DNA from: Candidatus Izemoplasmatales bacterium
Lineage (GTDB): Bacteria > Bacillota_I > Bacilli_A > Izemoplasmatales > Hujiaoplasmataceae
Length of the DNA: 35,965 bases
NCBI GenBank assembly: GCA_028691315.1
Contig: JAQUZN010000011.1
Span: 1-35,965, forward strand
Reading direction: 5' to 3'
This document shows, in pieces, positions 1 through 8,709 of the stretch. The notes under the pieces were generated by a model. That model was not told where the DNA came from. It worked only from the letters and a program-made list of their open reading frames with translations, and did no database searches. Position numbers and translations under genes: made by a program. Numbering within the stretch: position 1 is the first letter of the stretch; each line of letters opens with the position of its first letter.

Positions 1-798
1 CATTATGAATGCGACAATTGATAAAATCATGATGAACAAAGAAATTAAGCTTCCTTCATTAATACTAATACCACTAGAGCCAAGTACTTCTTTCATGAAT
101 TTTGATTCAATGATATTGCCAATAAGTGGAAAATTTCCTAAGCCAAGTCTTGCTGGTAGTACAAATGAAGTCATAGACGGTAACATAGTCATAATGACAC
201 CTGATACAACACCACCAGAAGAAAGTGGAAATATGACTTTAAAAAAGGTTTGAGAATCAGTCGCACCCAAGTCTTGAGATGCCTCTAATAACTTTTTATC
301 TAATTTTTCAAGAACAGAAAATATTGGAAAAATCATAAATGGTAAATACATAGCAACCATACCAATAACAATTGCGGTTTGGGATCCAAGTAAGTTAAAA
401 CTAAGTCCCGTAATATCGGTAAAATAAGAATTCGGTGTAAATACTTTTTCCCAAGCGACAATTCTTAGTAACATATTAGACCATAACGGGATAATCAATA
501 AAGACATGAGGATTTTTCGTGGCTTCGATGGTAAAGTCGATAAATAAAAAGCAACAGGATAACCAATTATAAAGCAAATTACAGTAGTAATAACAGATAA
601 CTTAAGCGAATTCCATAAAGCAGTATAAACTTGCTTGGCAATCAATATAGAGAAATTCGATAGGGTAAACTTAAATGGACCTATATTATAAAGTTCTAGA
701 GTTGAAAAAGCTAATAAAATTAGAACAAAGGTTGGAATTATAATAAGGACACCCATCCATACTAAATACGGAACTTGAAAGCGTCTTAAACGTTTCAT
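1..798 (-). CDS. potB: Spermidine/putrescine ABC transporter permease PotB (3' end cut by window)
   Basis: This is an inner-membrane permease subunit of a polyamine ABC importer, expected to work with PotA, PotC and the binding protein PotD. The frame is open for 266 codons from ATG at 798 to the window edge, so the last 10-20 residues are probably missing (family length is about 270-280). There are about six hydrophobic segments, the first at residues 11-31. The cytoplasmic EAA loop that docks on the ATPase is visible near residues 172-196 (EASQDLGAT...G). The start overlaps the potA stop by four bases (ATGA), so the two are translationally coupled, with an AAGGCGA ribosome site inside potA. 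PotC and PotD would be expected just beyond the left edge. The family is clear; the exact polyamine is inferred. Confidence 0.9.
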   Translation of the reverse strand, partial: MKRLRRFQVPYLVWMGVLIIIPTFVLILLAFSTLELYNIGPFKFTLSNFSILIAKQVYTALWNSLKLSVITTVICFIIGYPVAFYLSTLPSKPRKILMSLLIIPLWSNMLLRIVAWEKVFTPNSYFTDITGLSFNLLGSQTAIVIGMVAMYLPFMIFPIFSVLEKLDKKLLEASQDLGATDSQTFFKVIFPLSSGGVVSGVIMTMLPSMTSFVLPARLGLGNFPLIGNIIESKFMKEVLGSSGISINEGSLISLFIMILSIVAFIM

Positions 799-1838
799 AC
801 TTCGCCTTTTTTCATAATATGGATATTATGTGGTTCAACCCACAAACCGACTTTGTCGCCAATATTACGATGTTTAGTTGTATGTATTGTATATTCTCTG
901 TTTTCAACAATTACATTTATCTCATAATGGACACCTTTAAATATTAAAGAATCCACAATACCAACGATTTTAGACTTTGATGGTGGCATGAAGACAAAAT
1001 CTTCTGGTCTTATTACTACTTCTACCTCTTCATTTGTGTTAAAACCTTTGTCTACACACTCGAATTCTTTTCCAAAGAATTCAACAATATAATCTTCTTT
1101 CATGATTCCATCGAAAATATTCGATTCACCAATGAAATTTGCGACAAATCTAGTTTTTGGCTCATTATAAATATCTTCAGGTCTTCCTATTTGTAAGATT
1201 TTCCCTTCATTCATAATTACAATTGTATCTGACATCGTAAGTGCTTCTTCTTGGTCGTGTGTAACGTAAACAAAGGTTATCCCAAGGGTTCTTTGCATTT
1301 CCTTTAACTCATATTGCATTTCTTGACGTAGTTTTAAATCAAGCGCACCTAGTGGTTCGTCTAATAATAGAACCTTTGGCTGATTAACAATTGCCCTAGC
1401 AATTGCTACACGTTGTTGTTGACCACCAGATAAAGTAGAGATTAACCGATGTTCAAAGCCGTCAAGCTTGACTAGTTTTAACGTTGTCATGACTCTTTCT
1501 TCCATGATATGTTTATCAATTTTTTTAATTCTTAATCCAAAAGCAATATTATCAAATACATTTAAGTGTGGAAATAGTGCGTATTTTTGAAAACAAGTAT
1601 TAATCTGTCTTTGATTAGGTTCTAAATCATTAATTGCCCTGCCATCAAAGATAACTTTTCCAAAATCTGGCGATTCAAATCCTCCAATAATTCTTAGTAA
1701 AGTAGTCTTGCCACATCCAGAAGGACCAAGAAGGGTGATAAACTCATTTTCATTGATATATAGATTGAAATCATCCAATACCTTAAGTTCACCAAAACTC
1801 TTTGAAATATGTTCTAAAATAATGAGTTTTTTTTTCAT
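795..1838 (-). CDS. potA: Spermidine/putrescine ABC transporter ATP-binding protein PotA
   Basis: This is the ATPase subunit that drives polyamine import from the cytoplasmic face. All nucleotide-binding motifs are intact: Walker A GPSGCGKT at 38-45, Q-loop Gln84, signature LSGGQ at 136-140, Walker B LLLDEP at 157-162 and switch His194. Residues from about 240 to 347 form the C-terminal TOBE-type regulatory region of the CUT1/Pot ATPases. The length of 347 is normal for the family. The ATG at 1838 is preceded by an AGAGAGGA site. A sigma-A-like promoter lies just upstream (1877-1905), so potA appears to be first in the operon, followed by potB. Maltose-type importers have similar ATPases, but the PotB-like partner favours polyamines. 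Confidence 0.92.
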   Translation of the reverse strand: MKKKLIILEHISKSFGELKVLDDFNLYINENEFITLLGPSGCGKTTLLRIIGGFESPDFGKVIFDGRAINDLEPNQRQINTCFQKYALFPHLNVFDNIAFGLRIKKIDKHIMEERVMTTLKLVKLDGFEHRLISTLSGGQQQRVAIARAIVNQPKVLLLDEPLGALDLKLRQEMQYELKEMQRTLGITFVYVTHDQEEALTMSDTIVIMNEGKILQIGRPEDIYNEPKTRFVANFIGESNIFDGIMKEDYIVEFFGKEFECVDKGFNTNEEVEVVIRPEDFVFMPPSKSKIVGIVDSLIFKGVHYEINVIVENREYTIHTTKHRNIGDKVGLWVEPHNIHIMKKGEV

Positions 1839-1876
1839 AAAGTGTCCTCTCTAAATATATATTAAAATCATTGTTT

Positions 1877-1905
1877 AATATAAGTATACTCTTAAAATAA
1901 AACAA
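1877..1905 (-). promoter_or_regulatory. Candidate sigma-A promoter of potAB
   Basis: On the minus strand TTGTTT (1900-1905) and TATATT (1877-1882) are separated by exactly 17 bases. Transcription would start near 1870, about 30 bases before the potA start. The -35 box touches an AAATGCGT half-site whose inverted copy ACGCATTT lies at 1978-1985. Confidence 0.45.
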
Positions 1906-1930
1906 ATGCGTAAATTTATATGTTCAACTG

Positions 1931-1957
1931 ATTTGGTATAGAAATACTAAACCAAAT
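1931..1957. repeat. Imperfect inverted repeat between the glucosidase gene and potA
   Basis: The arms 1931-1941 and 1947-1957 (ATTTGGTATAG / CTAAACCAAAT) pair over 11 positions with one mismatch and a 5-base loop. No T-run follows on either strand, so it is a poor intrinsic terminator. It could be an operator upstream of the potA promoter or a 3' end hairpin for the glucosidase mRNA. It sits between the outer AAATGCGT/ACGCATTT pair (1904-1911 and 1978-1985). Confidence 0.4.
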
Positions 1958-2010
1958 GTTAGACAGAGATAAACAAACGCATTTATATTATATATAATAT
2001 TTAAAAAATG

Positions 2011-3705
2011 TCAACTTTTATTCTTATGAAAAACGAGCGCATCATATGGCATTAGATGCATATTGGAATTCAATTCATAAGGTTTAATGATATTTCCCAT
2101 AAAATAGGAATACCCTATTAGTGATATACTATCAAGAGTAATATCAATTTCTTTTTCTTTAAAATTGCATATAACAAGATAACTATCCTTTACACTTTCA
2201 TTCAAGTATAAGTATGAGTCCTCATTATGAATGTCAATAAATGTTATGTTTCCATCGAGAATACTTAAGTTATCTTTTCTTAAGTTCAGTATCGTTCGAT
2301 AATAATTGAATATCGAATCTTCATCATGGATTTGGTTTTCAAAGTTAATAGATTTATAGTTTAGATTTGTCGCAATCCATGGTGTATGGGAAGAGAATCC
2401 TCCATTAGCCGAATCATTCCACTGCATTGGTGTCCTAGCGTTGTCACGACTTCTATTCTTAATTACCGAAAGAGCTTCTGCTTCACTAAGACCGCGATCC
2501 AAGAAATTTTTATATTCAGTAAATACTTCTACATCTCTGAACATCTGAATATTATCATATAAGACATTGGTCATCCCAATTTCTTCTCCTTGATAGCAAA
2601 TAGCAGTTCCAGGCATAAAATATAAACTAGTTGCCAGCATTTTTGCAGATTTATTATGATAAACCGTATCATTCCCATAATGTGATACAATACGTGGTTG
2701 ATCATGATTATGCCAATAGATAACATTCCAACCTTTGTTTGAAAGCATTTCATACCAATGCCAGAAACTTTCCTTAATATTATTCGCTTTTAGTACACCT
2801 TTTGCCCATTTTCCATTTAGGATAGGATTATTATGTTCTAAATCAGCCCAACAATGACCAAATTGGATTAACATATTAAACTCATTGGATCCATATCCTG
2901 CATATTGTAATGCCTCTTCTTTCGACGCACCACCAGATTCACCAATCGTTAAGATATCGTAAGGAACAAATATGTCTTTTCCTAATTCCTGTAGGTATTC
3001 ATGATGCTTTGGGATAGAAGAAAAGTTTTCATATCCAGGAAATGAATCTGGAAAATTCCAGTTTTTTTCAAGATGATTTGAAGCATCCACTCTAAACCCA
3101 TCTATTCCTAAATCAAGCCACCATTTTATCATTTTCTTAATATCTGTACGAAGGTTTTGATTATGCCAATTTAAATCCGGCATTTTCTTGCTAAAAATAT
3201 GAAGATAATATTCATCTGTAAGTTCGTTGTAATCCCAGGCAGGGCTTCCAAACCAACCAATCCATCTTGTAGGTCGGACTTTTATGCCAAGCTCATCAAT
3301 TTTTGGTTTTTGCCAAATATAATAATCATGATATTTTTGATGTTCTGGGTGATTTGGGTCTTTCGCGGCAACAAACCATTCATGTTCGTCAGAGGTATGG
3401 TTCAACACTAAATCAGTAATAATTCGTATTCCTTGCAAATGAGCATCGATAATTAACCGTTTAAAATCTTCAAGAGTACCATAATCAGGCGAAACTTTAT
3501 AAAAATCACGAACATCATATCCATTATCATCCATTGGTGAGTCATAATGTGGTGAAATCCAAATAATACCAATTCCAAGCATTTTCAAATAAGGCAATTT
3601 TAATCGTACACCTTCAATATCGCCAATTCCATCCTGATTAGAATCAAAAAAACTACGTAAATATATTTGATATATATTCTCAAATTGCCACCATTTTTTT
3701 TGCAT
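2011..3705 (-). CDS. GH13 alpha-glucosidase (oligo-1,6-glucosidase/maltase type)
   Basis: This is a cytoplasmic exo-acting alpha-glucosidase that would release glucose from imported short alpha-glucans. All GH13 regions are present: D98-LVLNH-103, nucleophile Asp207 in GFRVDASNH, acid/base Glu256 in TIGES, and His334-Asp335 in NHDQPR. DSNQDGIGD at 21-29 matches the calcium loop. The residue after the nucleophile is Ala. From what is known of GSJ-type alpha-1,4-glucosidases (Ala) and oligo-1,6-glucosidases (Val), this hints at alpha-1,4 activity. The longest ORF starts at 3744, but GGAGG lies five bases before the ATG at 3705, which also matches the family N-terminus (MxxxWW). The 564-residue length is typical. 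No sugar transporter or regulator is adjacent. Confidence 0.9.
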   Translation of the reverse strand: MQKKWWQFENIYQIYLRSFFDSNQDGIGDIEGVRLKLPYLKMLGIGIIWISPHYDSPMDDNGYDVRDFYKVSPDYGTLEDFKRLIIDAHLQGIRIITDLVLNHTSDEHEWFVAAKDPNHPEHQKYHDYYIWQKPKIDELGIKVRPTRWIGWFGSPAWDYNELTDEYYLHIFSKKMPDLNWHNQNLRTDIKKMIKWWLDLGIDGFRVDASNHLEKNWNFPDSFPGYENFSSIPKHHEYLQELGKDIFVPYDILTIGESGGASKEEALQYAGYGSNEFNMLIQFGHCWADLEHNNPILNGKWAKGVLKANNIKESFWHWYEMLSNKGWNVIYWHNHDQPRIVSHYGNDTVYHNKSAKMLATSLYFMPGTAICYQGEEIGMTNVLYDNIQMFRDVEVFTEYKNFLDRGLSEAEALSVIKNRSRDNARTPMQWNDSANGGFSSHTPWIATNLNYKSINFENQIHDEDSIFNYYRTILNLRKDNLSILDGNITFIDIHNEDSYLYLNESVKDSYLVICNFKEKEIDITLDSISLIGYSYFMGNIIKPYELNSNMHLMPYDALVFHKNKS

Positions 3706-3732
3706 TTTATCCTCCGACATATTCCAAGTAAT

Positions 3733-3741
3733 ATTATATAA
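3733..3741 (-). promoter_or_regulatory. Possible -10 element for the glucosidase gene
   Basis: TATAAT on the minus strand (3733-3738) lies about 28 bases before the corrected glucosidase start. The overlapping TGTTATATA could alternatively act as an extended -10. No good -35 is visible at the right distance, so the call rests on the -10 alone. No convincing terminator was seen for the upstream 961-codon gene, so read-through is also possible. Confidence 0.3.
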
Positions 3742-3804
3742 CAAATAAGTATCGAAATATTCTATAAGTGATATGTAATCGTTTGTGGAAATGAGTTAAG
3801 AAAG

Positions 3805-6690
3805 TTAGAAAGATTCAATCGGTGGAAAAAAAGATCCTTTAACATAATTTATGTGGTATTCTGCAAGTTCTGATTTTTTAATTGTATTGTCATAATGACA
3901 ATACACAATTTTTGAAAAGTTTAGTTTTAATGAATCAAGGAAATCTATATCAATTTGATCAATATAAACGTATTCAATGTGCTTAAACTCATGAAGTATA
4001 GATATTGGAAGATTTTCCATGTTCATTAAACCGAAACTGACGCTATATTCTTCATATCTCTTAATTTGTTCAAATGTTTCACTTACATAAATTGGGTCAA
4101 CAGTAATAATAAAAATAATATTTTGTAAGTCAATCACAGATTTTTTAATCCTTTTAATTATGTCTTCCATAAATGAGTTATTTAAAAAAGACGATAGATG
4201 AACTTCTATTGCAAAACGGACACTATGAATAATTTCTTTGCTCCAACTTTTAGATTGTTTTATAAATGATTTGAGAACAAGCTTGTCAAATAAATTTGCC
4301 ATGCCTTCATAAATAATCGTTTTTTCAAACAAATCATTTTCACCGAGCAATAAACTTTTATGTAATTCGATATGATAGTAGTTCACTTTTTTGTTTTCCC
4401 AATTTCCAACTGGATGATATTCTAATAAAACTTCATCGCTACGAATCATTTGATTCAAATTATAAGCAATTGTATTCATTAAATGGTGATTCGTTGTCAT
4501 TTTACGGTCATAAAAAATGATGCCATCTGTTTTACATTGTTCATAAAAATTAGCATTAATCATCGATAAAATCTCGATAAAAGGATGTTTTTTCTGTACT
4601 TGAACAGCTAATCCTTTTAATTTTAGGTAAGTATCGACAAAAGCTAATTGATTTAACTCTTTTTGGAATTCTAAAAATATACGAGAAACTACTCTTTTAT
4701 CAATTGTTTTAATAAACAAAATCCACCCTGAATCATTTGAAGAAAAAATACCGATAAAGTAATCTTTGGCAATTTTGGTAAATATACTATCGAAACTTGA
4801 TTCTAGTTTATTCTTAAATGAATAAGACATATTTTGTAATTTATCTTCCAGTGACTCTGGCACAAAATATATTAAAGTTGTCGATTGATGGAATTCTTCA
4901 AATTTTTGTTTGAGGGCATTTATAGACAGTAAAGGACTATTTATCTGATGCATTAACGAATTTTCGTTCTCATTTTTAGATATAATTTCATTCGTTATTT
5001 CTTCTATAAATAAATACAAGTGCAAATCAATTTTTTTTGAGATAAACCTTATCCATTTGTTCCTATTGTTGCTTAATTCATACTCAACAACAACTTCTTT
5101 AGTGAGCAAAAAATCATCTAAATATAGTTTTTTATTCGTAAAATGAGTTTGAACTGTTTCAAAAGGAACATAGGTAGAATCAATTTCTAGAATTGATTTT
5201 GAGATGTCATCAATATAAGTAATATATCCCTTTTCAATTTTTATAAGGCCTATTTGCTTGTAATTTTCCAAGTGCTCGTGAACTCGCCATATCTCTGACT
5301 CGATTTTGCTTGATTCAAATACTTTTAGTTTTTCTTCCGTAAGTCTAGCCATCATCAATAATAATTTATGTATATAATCATAATGAGTAAGCTTATCTAT
5401 AGATAGCAAAATATGAAAATCTCCATAAAATTGACTAATTAATTTTACACCCAAAACCATTTCACTTGTTCCCTTTGTAACTTCTGGAATCGTTTTTAAT
5501 AGGGCAAGCTCATCTTTTGAAAAAACTTGGAATGTTATAAGTGAAGAAAATAATTTTGAGTATATTGAGTTTGCTGCATAATCTTTATCTATTTCCTTTT
5601 CAATAAGTAATTCTTTGCTATAGGTAAAGAGATGATATCCTTCATCATACAACGTTACAAATTGAAATGAACTAGGCGATATAACTTCATGGAGAATTCT
5701 TGATGAATATAACAAAATATCTCTTGGCGTTTTAGGTGAAGGCATTTGATTAAAACGTGTTGTTAATTGGTAAATTCCATCAAATTGATCAAATATTTCT
5801 GAGTTAATTTGGCTATACAAATTAATCTTGTCTTTTATTTGAGCGTATTCTTGGTGTTTACCCATCTTTTGCATTAATTCACTAGCAGCTTCATAAAACT
5901 GTACTTGGTAATTCTTTGATAAAGAATGTTGCATTTTCGGTTCGTAATCTTGGAAAAATTGGTAACCATCATTATACATTTCAAGTTTAGTACAAAGTAA
6001 TAAATAGCGATCTAAGTATCGGTTCTTTACTTTAGACTTAACAAAGTACTCTTGATATTTGTCTAAAGACAACTGATATTCTTGTCTGGCATAAAGTAAA
6101 TCAGACTCAACTAGAGCAAATAGCGAATTTTTTTGAGTTCTGTCATATACTTTTGCCCGCTCAAAAGCATTAAATGCTTGATTTGTATTTTTTTCTTTTA
6201 AATATAACATTGAAAGTTTCAAATATTTACTGATAATGTTGTTTGAACTCATCGTATCTGGGATACTCTCAAGAACGGTAATCGCTTCTGTATTTCTTTT
6301 TAATCCTTCTAAACTTACAGCTAAATAGAAGTTTTGCATCATCATTTGATGATTATTGCCAGTTATATATCTTTCTCTTACTTTTAATATCGATTCAAGT
6401 TCAGTAAAGTTTTCAGTTTTCAAATAGAAACTAATTAGTTTATCAACAAAATTTAAAATTACTTGGTAGTCTTCTGTATATTCTTGACTTAATGCAGATT
6501 TAATTGTAAAAATTGCATTTTCAAAATCTTGAATATTTTGATATATATCAGCAATAAGATTGGTTACATCAAAATAAACCGTAAAGTCCCCTTCAATTAC
6601 GGCTTGATTTTGCAATTCAATACATTTTTCAACTAGTTCTTCGTTTTTTGGTTCTTCAAGATATTCTAAATATAATTCTTTGCAACTCAT
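3805..6690 (-). CDS. TPR, GAF-like, PAS-like protein with degenerate GGDEF and EAL domains
   Basis: This is a 961-residue soluble protein. Residues 1-300 are helical TPR-like repeats, about 310-460 look GAF-like and 465-570 PAS-like. A GGDEF-fold segment spans about 575-690: the start resembles the DxLTGLxNR helix, but the active loop reads SSNDSG (650-655) instead of GGDEF. An EAL-fold segment spans about 745-961. LEYHP (756-760) and YVKGSFF (949-955) align with LxYQP and YxQGYxF, but EAL is replaced by HIEL (773-776), the VNLS Asn by His831, and the DDFG loop by FGLMN. Neither c-di-GMP synthesis nor hydrolysis looks possible, so a sensor or scaffold role is inferred. It starts four bases after the YfcE gene stop with an AAGGTGAT site, so it is last in the rdgB operon. 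Domain calls are by eye from conserved patterns. Confidence 0.7.
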   Translation of the reverse strand: MSCKELYLEYLEEPKNEELVEKCIELQNQAVIEGDFTVYFDVTNLIADIYQNIQDFENAIFTIKSALSQEYTEDYQVILNFVDKLISFYLKTENFTELESILKVRERYITGNNHQMMMQNFYLAVSLEGLKRNTEAITVLESIPDTMSSNNIISKYLKLSMLYLKEKNTNQAFNAFERAKVYDRTQKNSLFALVESDLLYARQEYQLSLDKYQEYFVKSKVKNRYLDRYLLLCTKLEMYNDGYQFFQDYEPKMQHSLSKNYQVQFYEAASELMQKMGKHQEYAQIKDKINLYSQINSEIFDQFDGIYQLTTRFNQMPSPKTPRDILLYSSRILHEVISPSSFQFVTLYDEGYHLFTYSKELLIEKEIDKDYAANSIYSKLFSSLITFQVFSKDELALLKTIPEVTKGTSEMVLGVKLISQFYGDFHILLSIDKLTHYDYIHKLLLMMARLTEEKLKVFESSKIESEIWRVHEHLENYKQIGLIKIEKGYITYIDDISKSILEIDSTYVPFETVQTHFTNKKLYLDDFLLTKEVVVEYELSNNRNKWIRFISKKIDLHLYLFIEEITNEIISKNENENSLMHQINSPLLSINALKQKFEEFHQSTTLIYFVPESLEDKLQNMSYSFKNKLESSFDSIFTKIAKDYFIGIFSSNDSGWILFIKTIDKRVVSRIFLEFQKELNQLAFVDTYLKLKGLAVQVQKKHPFIEILSMINANFYEQCKTDGIIFYDRKMTTNHHLMNTIAYNLNQMIRSDEVLLEYHPVGNWENKKVNYYHIELHKSLLLGENDLFEKTIIYEGMANLFDKLVLKSFIKQSKSWSKEIIHSVRFAIEVHLSSFLNNSFMEDIIKRIKKSVIDLQNIIFIITVDPIYVSETFEQIKRYEEYSVSFGLMNMENLPISILHEFKHIEYVYIDQIDIDFLDSLKLNFSKIVYCHYDNTIKKSELAEYHINYVKGSFFPPIESF

Positions 6691-6694
6691 TCCA

Positions 6695-7201
6695 TCACCT
6701 TTTCTTTTTTTTAAAAGAAAATATAACTTTGTTTGTTTTCAAATCAAGAATTTTAATATCAATTAAATTAGGCGAAGTCTCGATGTATGCGAAACTTGTT
6801 GGTTCAAACCTTTTAGGAAATGTTAAAGAACCAGGATTCAAGAAAATTATGTCATCCATTTCCTCAAGAAAGGCTACATGTGTATGCCCAAAACAGACAA
6901 TTTCTGAATTTAAAGATTTCGAAACTTCATATAATCTTGATAACCCATTTTTTACGCCATACTTGTGTCCATGAGTAAAGAAAAAATCCCAATCATCAAA
7001 AGTAAAAGATAGATCATCTGGAAACTTTGGCTCAAAAGGATAATTTCCTTTAACCCCATAAATATTTAGCATTGATAACTCCGATTCAGTCATTTCAGAA
7101 TCACCAAGCGAGATATACCTATCTGCACTTGGATACATTTTTATAAGCTCCAGAACAGCTTCTTTGTCACGATGATTATCACTAAAGAGAATAATTTTCA
7201 T
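6695..7201 (-). CDS. yfcE: YfcE/MJ0936-type metallophosphoesterase
   Basis: This is a small cytosolic phosphodiesterase of the calcineurin-like superfamily. The metal ligands are visible: D8-N-H10 (SDNH), GD34, GN53, HGH (77-79) and GHTH (105-108). The family hydrolyses model phosphodiesters in vitro; the natural substrate is not settled. The start is taken at 7201 because GGTGGAG sits seven bases upstream and the protein then begins MKIILFSD. The 168-residue length is normal. The gene overlaps the end of rdgB by 20 bases and is followed after 3 bases by the degenerate GGDEF-EAL gene. The rdgB-yfcE pair matches B. subtilis ysnA-ysnB. Confidence 0.9.
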   Translation of the reverse strand: MKIILFSDNHRDKEAVLELIKMYPSADRYISLGDSEMTESELSMLNIYGVKGNYPFEPKFPDDLSFTFDDWDFFFTHGHKYGVKNGLSRLYEVSKSLNSEIVCFGHTHVAFLEEMDDIIFLNPGSLTFPKRFEPTSFAYIETSPNLIDIKILDLKTNKVIFSFKKKKR

Positions 7202-7784
7202 ATTTTTTCTCCACCAAATCATTTAAAAGTTTATTCATTGCAATTCCACGGTGGCTATATTTGTTTTTTTCCTCAACTGAGCATTCAGCCATCGTTTTAT
7301 TTAAATGATTAATATTAAATAATGGATCATACCCAAACCCCATTGTACCTTTTCTTTCGCTTAATATCGTTCCATTTACCTCACCATAATACGGATGAAA
7401 CCCAGATAATGGTTCATAAAATACAATCACACATACAAATCTAGCGCGCCTGTCTTCAACTTTACTCATGTTTTCTAATAATAGTTCGTTATTATCTATG
7501 TCAGACCCAGATTCTGAGTATCTTTTTGAGTAAATACCTGGCGCGTTATTAAGCGCAAATACTTCAAGACCAGAGTCATCTGCAATGCTAGGTAAATCAG
7601 AGATTAAGGATGCATGTTTAGCCTTAATCATTGCATTTTCATTAAATGAACTACCACTTTCAACAACATCGTCGATGTATTCATAATCTAAATATGAAAC
7701 TACATCAATATTAAATGGTTTTAATAAATCGATGTATTCTTTAATTTTACCCTTGTTTTTAGATGCAATCATTAATTTTTTCAT
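7182..7784 (-). CDS. rdgB: dITP/XTP pyrophosphatase (RdgB/HAM1)
   Basis: This enzyme hydrolyses non-canonical purine nucleoside triphosphates (ITP, dITP, XTP) to monophosphates and keeps deaminated bases out of nucleic acids. Hallmarks are SKNKGK at 8-13, FNENA at 47-51, the catalytic DDSGLEV at 69-75, PGIYSKRYS at 82-90, GFGYDPLF at 149-156 and SHRG at 177-180. The 200-residue length is standard. GGTGAG lies four bases before the ATG at 7784. It appears to be first in a three-gene operon with yfcE and the 961-residue protein, because a terminator for ktrA lies immediately upstream. Confidence 0.95.
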   Translation of the reverse strand: MKKLMIASKNKGKIKEYIDLLKPFNIDVVSYLDYEYIDDVVESGSSFNENAMIKAKHASLISDLPSIADDSGLEVFALNNAPGIYSKRYSESGSDIDNNELLLENMSKVEDRRARFVCVIVFYEPLSGFHPYYGEVNGTILSERKGTMGFGYDPLFNINHLNKTMAECSVEEKNKYSHRGIAMNKLLNDLVEKKYENYSL

Positions 7785-7799
7785 AAACTCACCAATAAA

Positions 7800-7808
7800 A
7801 GTATAACA
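7800..7808 (-). promoter_or_regulatory. Candidate extended -10 promoter of rdgB
   Basis: TGTTATACT on the minus strand is an extended -10 right after the ktrA terminator. There is no clear -35. Initiation would be near 7793, leaving almost no leader before the ribosome site (7788-7793), so the true start point may differ. Confidence 0.3.
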
Positions 7809-7837
7809 TAAACTTGTTTTTTTGGTTTTTTTTGTAT

Positions 7838-7869
7838 AAAAAAAAGTTAAGAATTTTTAATTCTTAACT
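7838..7869 (-). terminator. Intrinsic terminator of ktrA
   Basis: A perfect 11-bp stem (AGTTAAGAATT, arms 7845-7855 and 7859-7869) with a 3-base loop is followed on the minus strand by eight Ts. It ends 12 bases after the ktrA stop codon. Confidence 0.85.
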
Positions 7870-7881
7870 CAATATCAATCA

Positions 7882-8547
7882 TTATTTATTCAGCCATGAA
7901 GTAAACTTCTGAATGTTATTATTACTACCAACAAGAATAACTTCATCATTTGGCTCGAATGGCGTTGTGGAACTTGGAATAATGATTTTATCATCCCTTC
8001 TAATAGCGACAATATTAATCGAAAAACGAGATCTAATTTCTAACTCTAAAAGATGTTTTCCTATTATCTTTTTGGTGCTATTAGTTGAGACAAAACTATA
8101 CTCATGATCAAGTTCTAAGTATTCAAGAAAATTACCTGAAACAAGTATTTTTGCTAACCTTTTACCCATTGCTTGCTCTGGCCAAATTAAGTGATCAATA
8201 TCTACGCCTAGTTTTTCAACAACTTTGGCATGATATTCACTTTGTACCTTAACAAACACATTTTGAACACCCAAATCTTTTAAAATAAGTGTTGTAAGAA
8301 TCGAATTATCAACATTGATTCCAGTCGCTACGATAACTGTATCATAACTTGTTATTCCAATTTCTCTTAAAGCATCAATATCAGTCGAGTCTAAACAAAT
8401 CGCATTCGTTACCATTTTAGCTACTTTTTCAATTTTATCATAATTTTTGTCAATAACCATAACATCAGCGCCTAAATTTACTAGTTCTTCAATTAATGCA
8501 AGACCAAAGCGTCCAACTCCGATTACAGCAAATGTTTTTTTATTCAT
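7882..8547 (-). CDS. ktrA: KtrA-type potassium uptake regulatory subunit (RCK/TrkA-N)
   Basis: This is a cytosolic gating ring subunit that binds nucleotides and controls a KtrB-type potassium channel at the membrane. The N-terminal Rossmann RCK fold shows GVGRFG near residues 10-15, the acidic VID about 20 residues later, and DSTD. The C-terminal half is a TrkA-C domain. At 221 residues it matches KtrA rather than the double-length TrkA. The ATG at 8547 is preferred: AAGGG directly abuts the alternative ATG at 8556 but is 9 bases from this one. No ktrB lies next to it, so the channel subunit must be elsewhere. It is a monocistronic unit with its own strong promoter and terminator. Confidence 0.93.
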   Translation of the reverse strand: MNKKTFAVIGVGRFGLALIEELVNLGADVMVIDKNYDKIEKVAKMVTNAICLDSTDIDALREIGITSYDTVIVATGINVDNSILTTLILKDLGVQNVFVKVQSEYHAKVVEKLGVDIDHLIWPEQAMGKRLAKILVSGNFLEYLELDHEYSFVSTNSTKKIIGKHLLELEIRSRFSINIVAIRRDDKIIIPSSTTPFEPNDEVILVGSNNNIQKFTSWLNK

Positions 8548-8580
8548 GAGAATCATCCCTTCAGAATAATACTATATATT

Positions 8581-8608
8581 ATTATACATAAATTCAAAAA
8601 TTTGTCAA
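8581..8608 (-). promoter_or_regulatory. Sigma-A promoter of ktrA
   Basis: Consensus TTGACA (8603-8608) and consensus TATAAT (8581-8586) on the minus strand, spacing 16. The start point would be near 8574, about 27 bases before the ktrA start. Confidence 0.75.
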
Positions 8609-8621
8609 ACATTCTACTATT

Positions 8622-8634
8622 TACAGTCACTGTA
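8622..8634. promoter_or_regulatory. 13-bp palindrome in the ktrA/CPBP divergent region
   Basis: TACAGTCACTGTA is a perfect inverted repeat around one central base. It lies 13 bases upstream of the ktrA -35 and about 22 bases upstream of the candidate CPBP -35, a normal place for a shared operator. The TACA/TGTA ends recall CopY/BlaI-type half-sites, but the 5-base spacer differs, so no regulator is assigned. Confidence 0.4.
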
Positions 8635-8656
8635 CTTCTTAATTATTTTCTTTTTG

Positions 8657-8686
8657 TTTTCATTATTTCTTTCTTTTGTGTATAAT
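8657..8686 (+). promoter_or_regulatory. Candidate promoter of the CPBP protease gene
   Basis: TTTTCA (8657-8662) and a perfect TATAAT (8681-8686), spacing 18, on the plus strand. Initiation near 8693 leaves a leader of about 17 bases that contains the ribosome site. Confidence 0.5.
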
Positions 8687-8709
8687 TAATAACATGTGAG
8701 GTGTACTCT

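Noticed and set aside
5-253. Plus-strand ORF at the left edge
   Set aside because: It is the antisense shadow of potB, which has a clean transporter permease sequence.
1861-2000. CcpA (cre) site near the glucosidase and potA
   Set aside because: No sequence matches the TGWAANCGNTNWCA pattern well enough.
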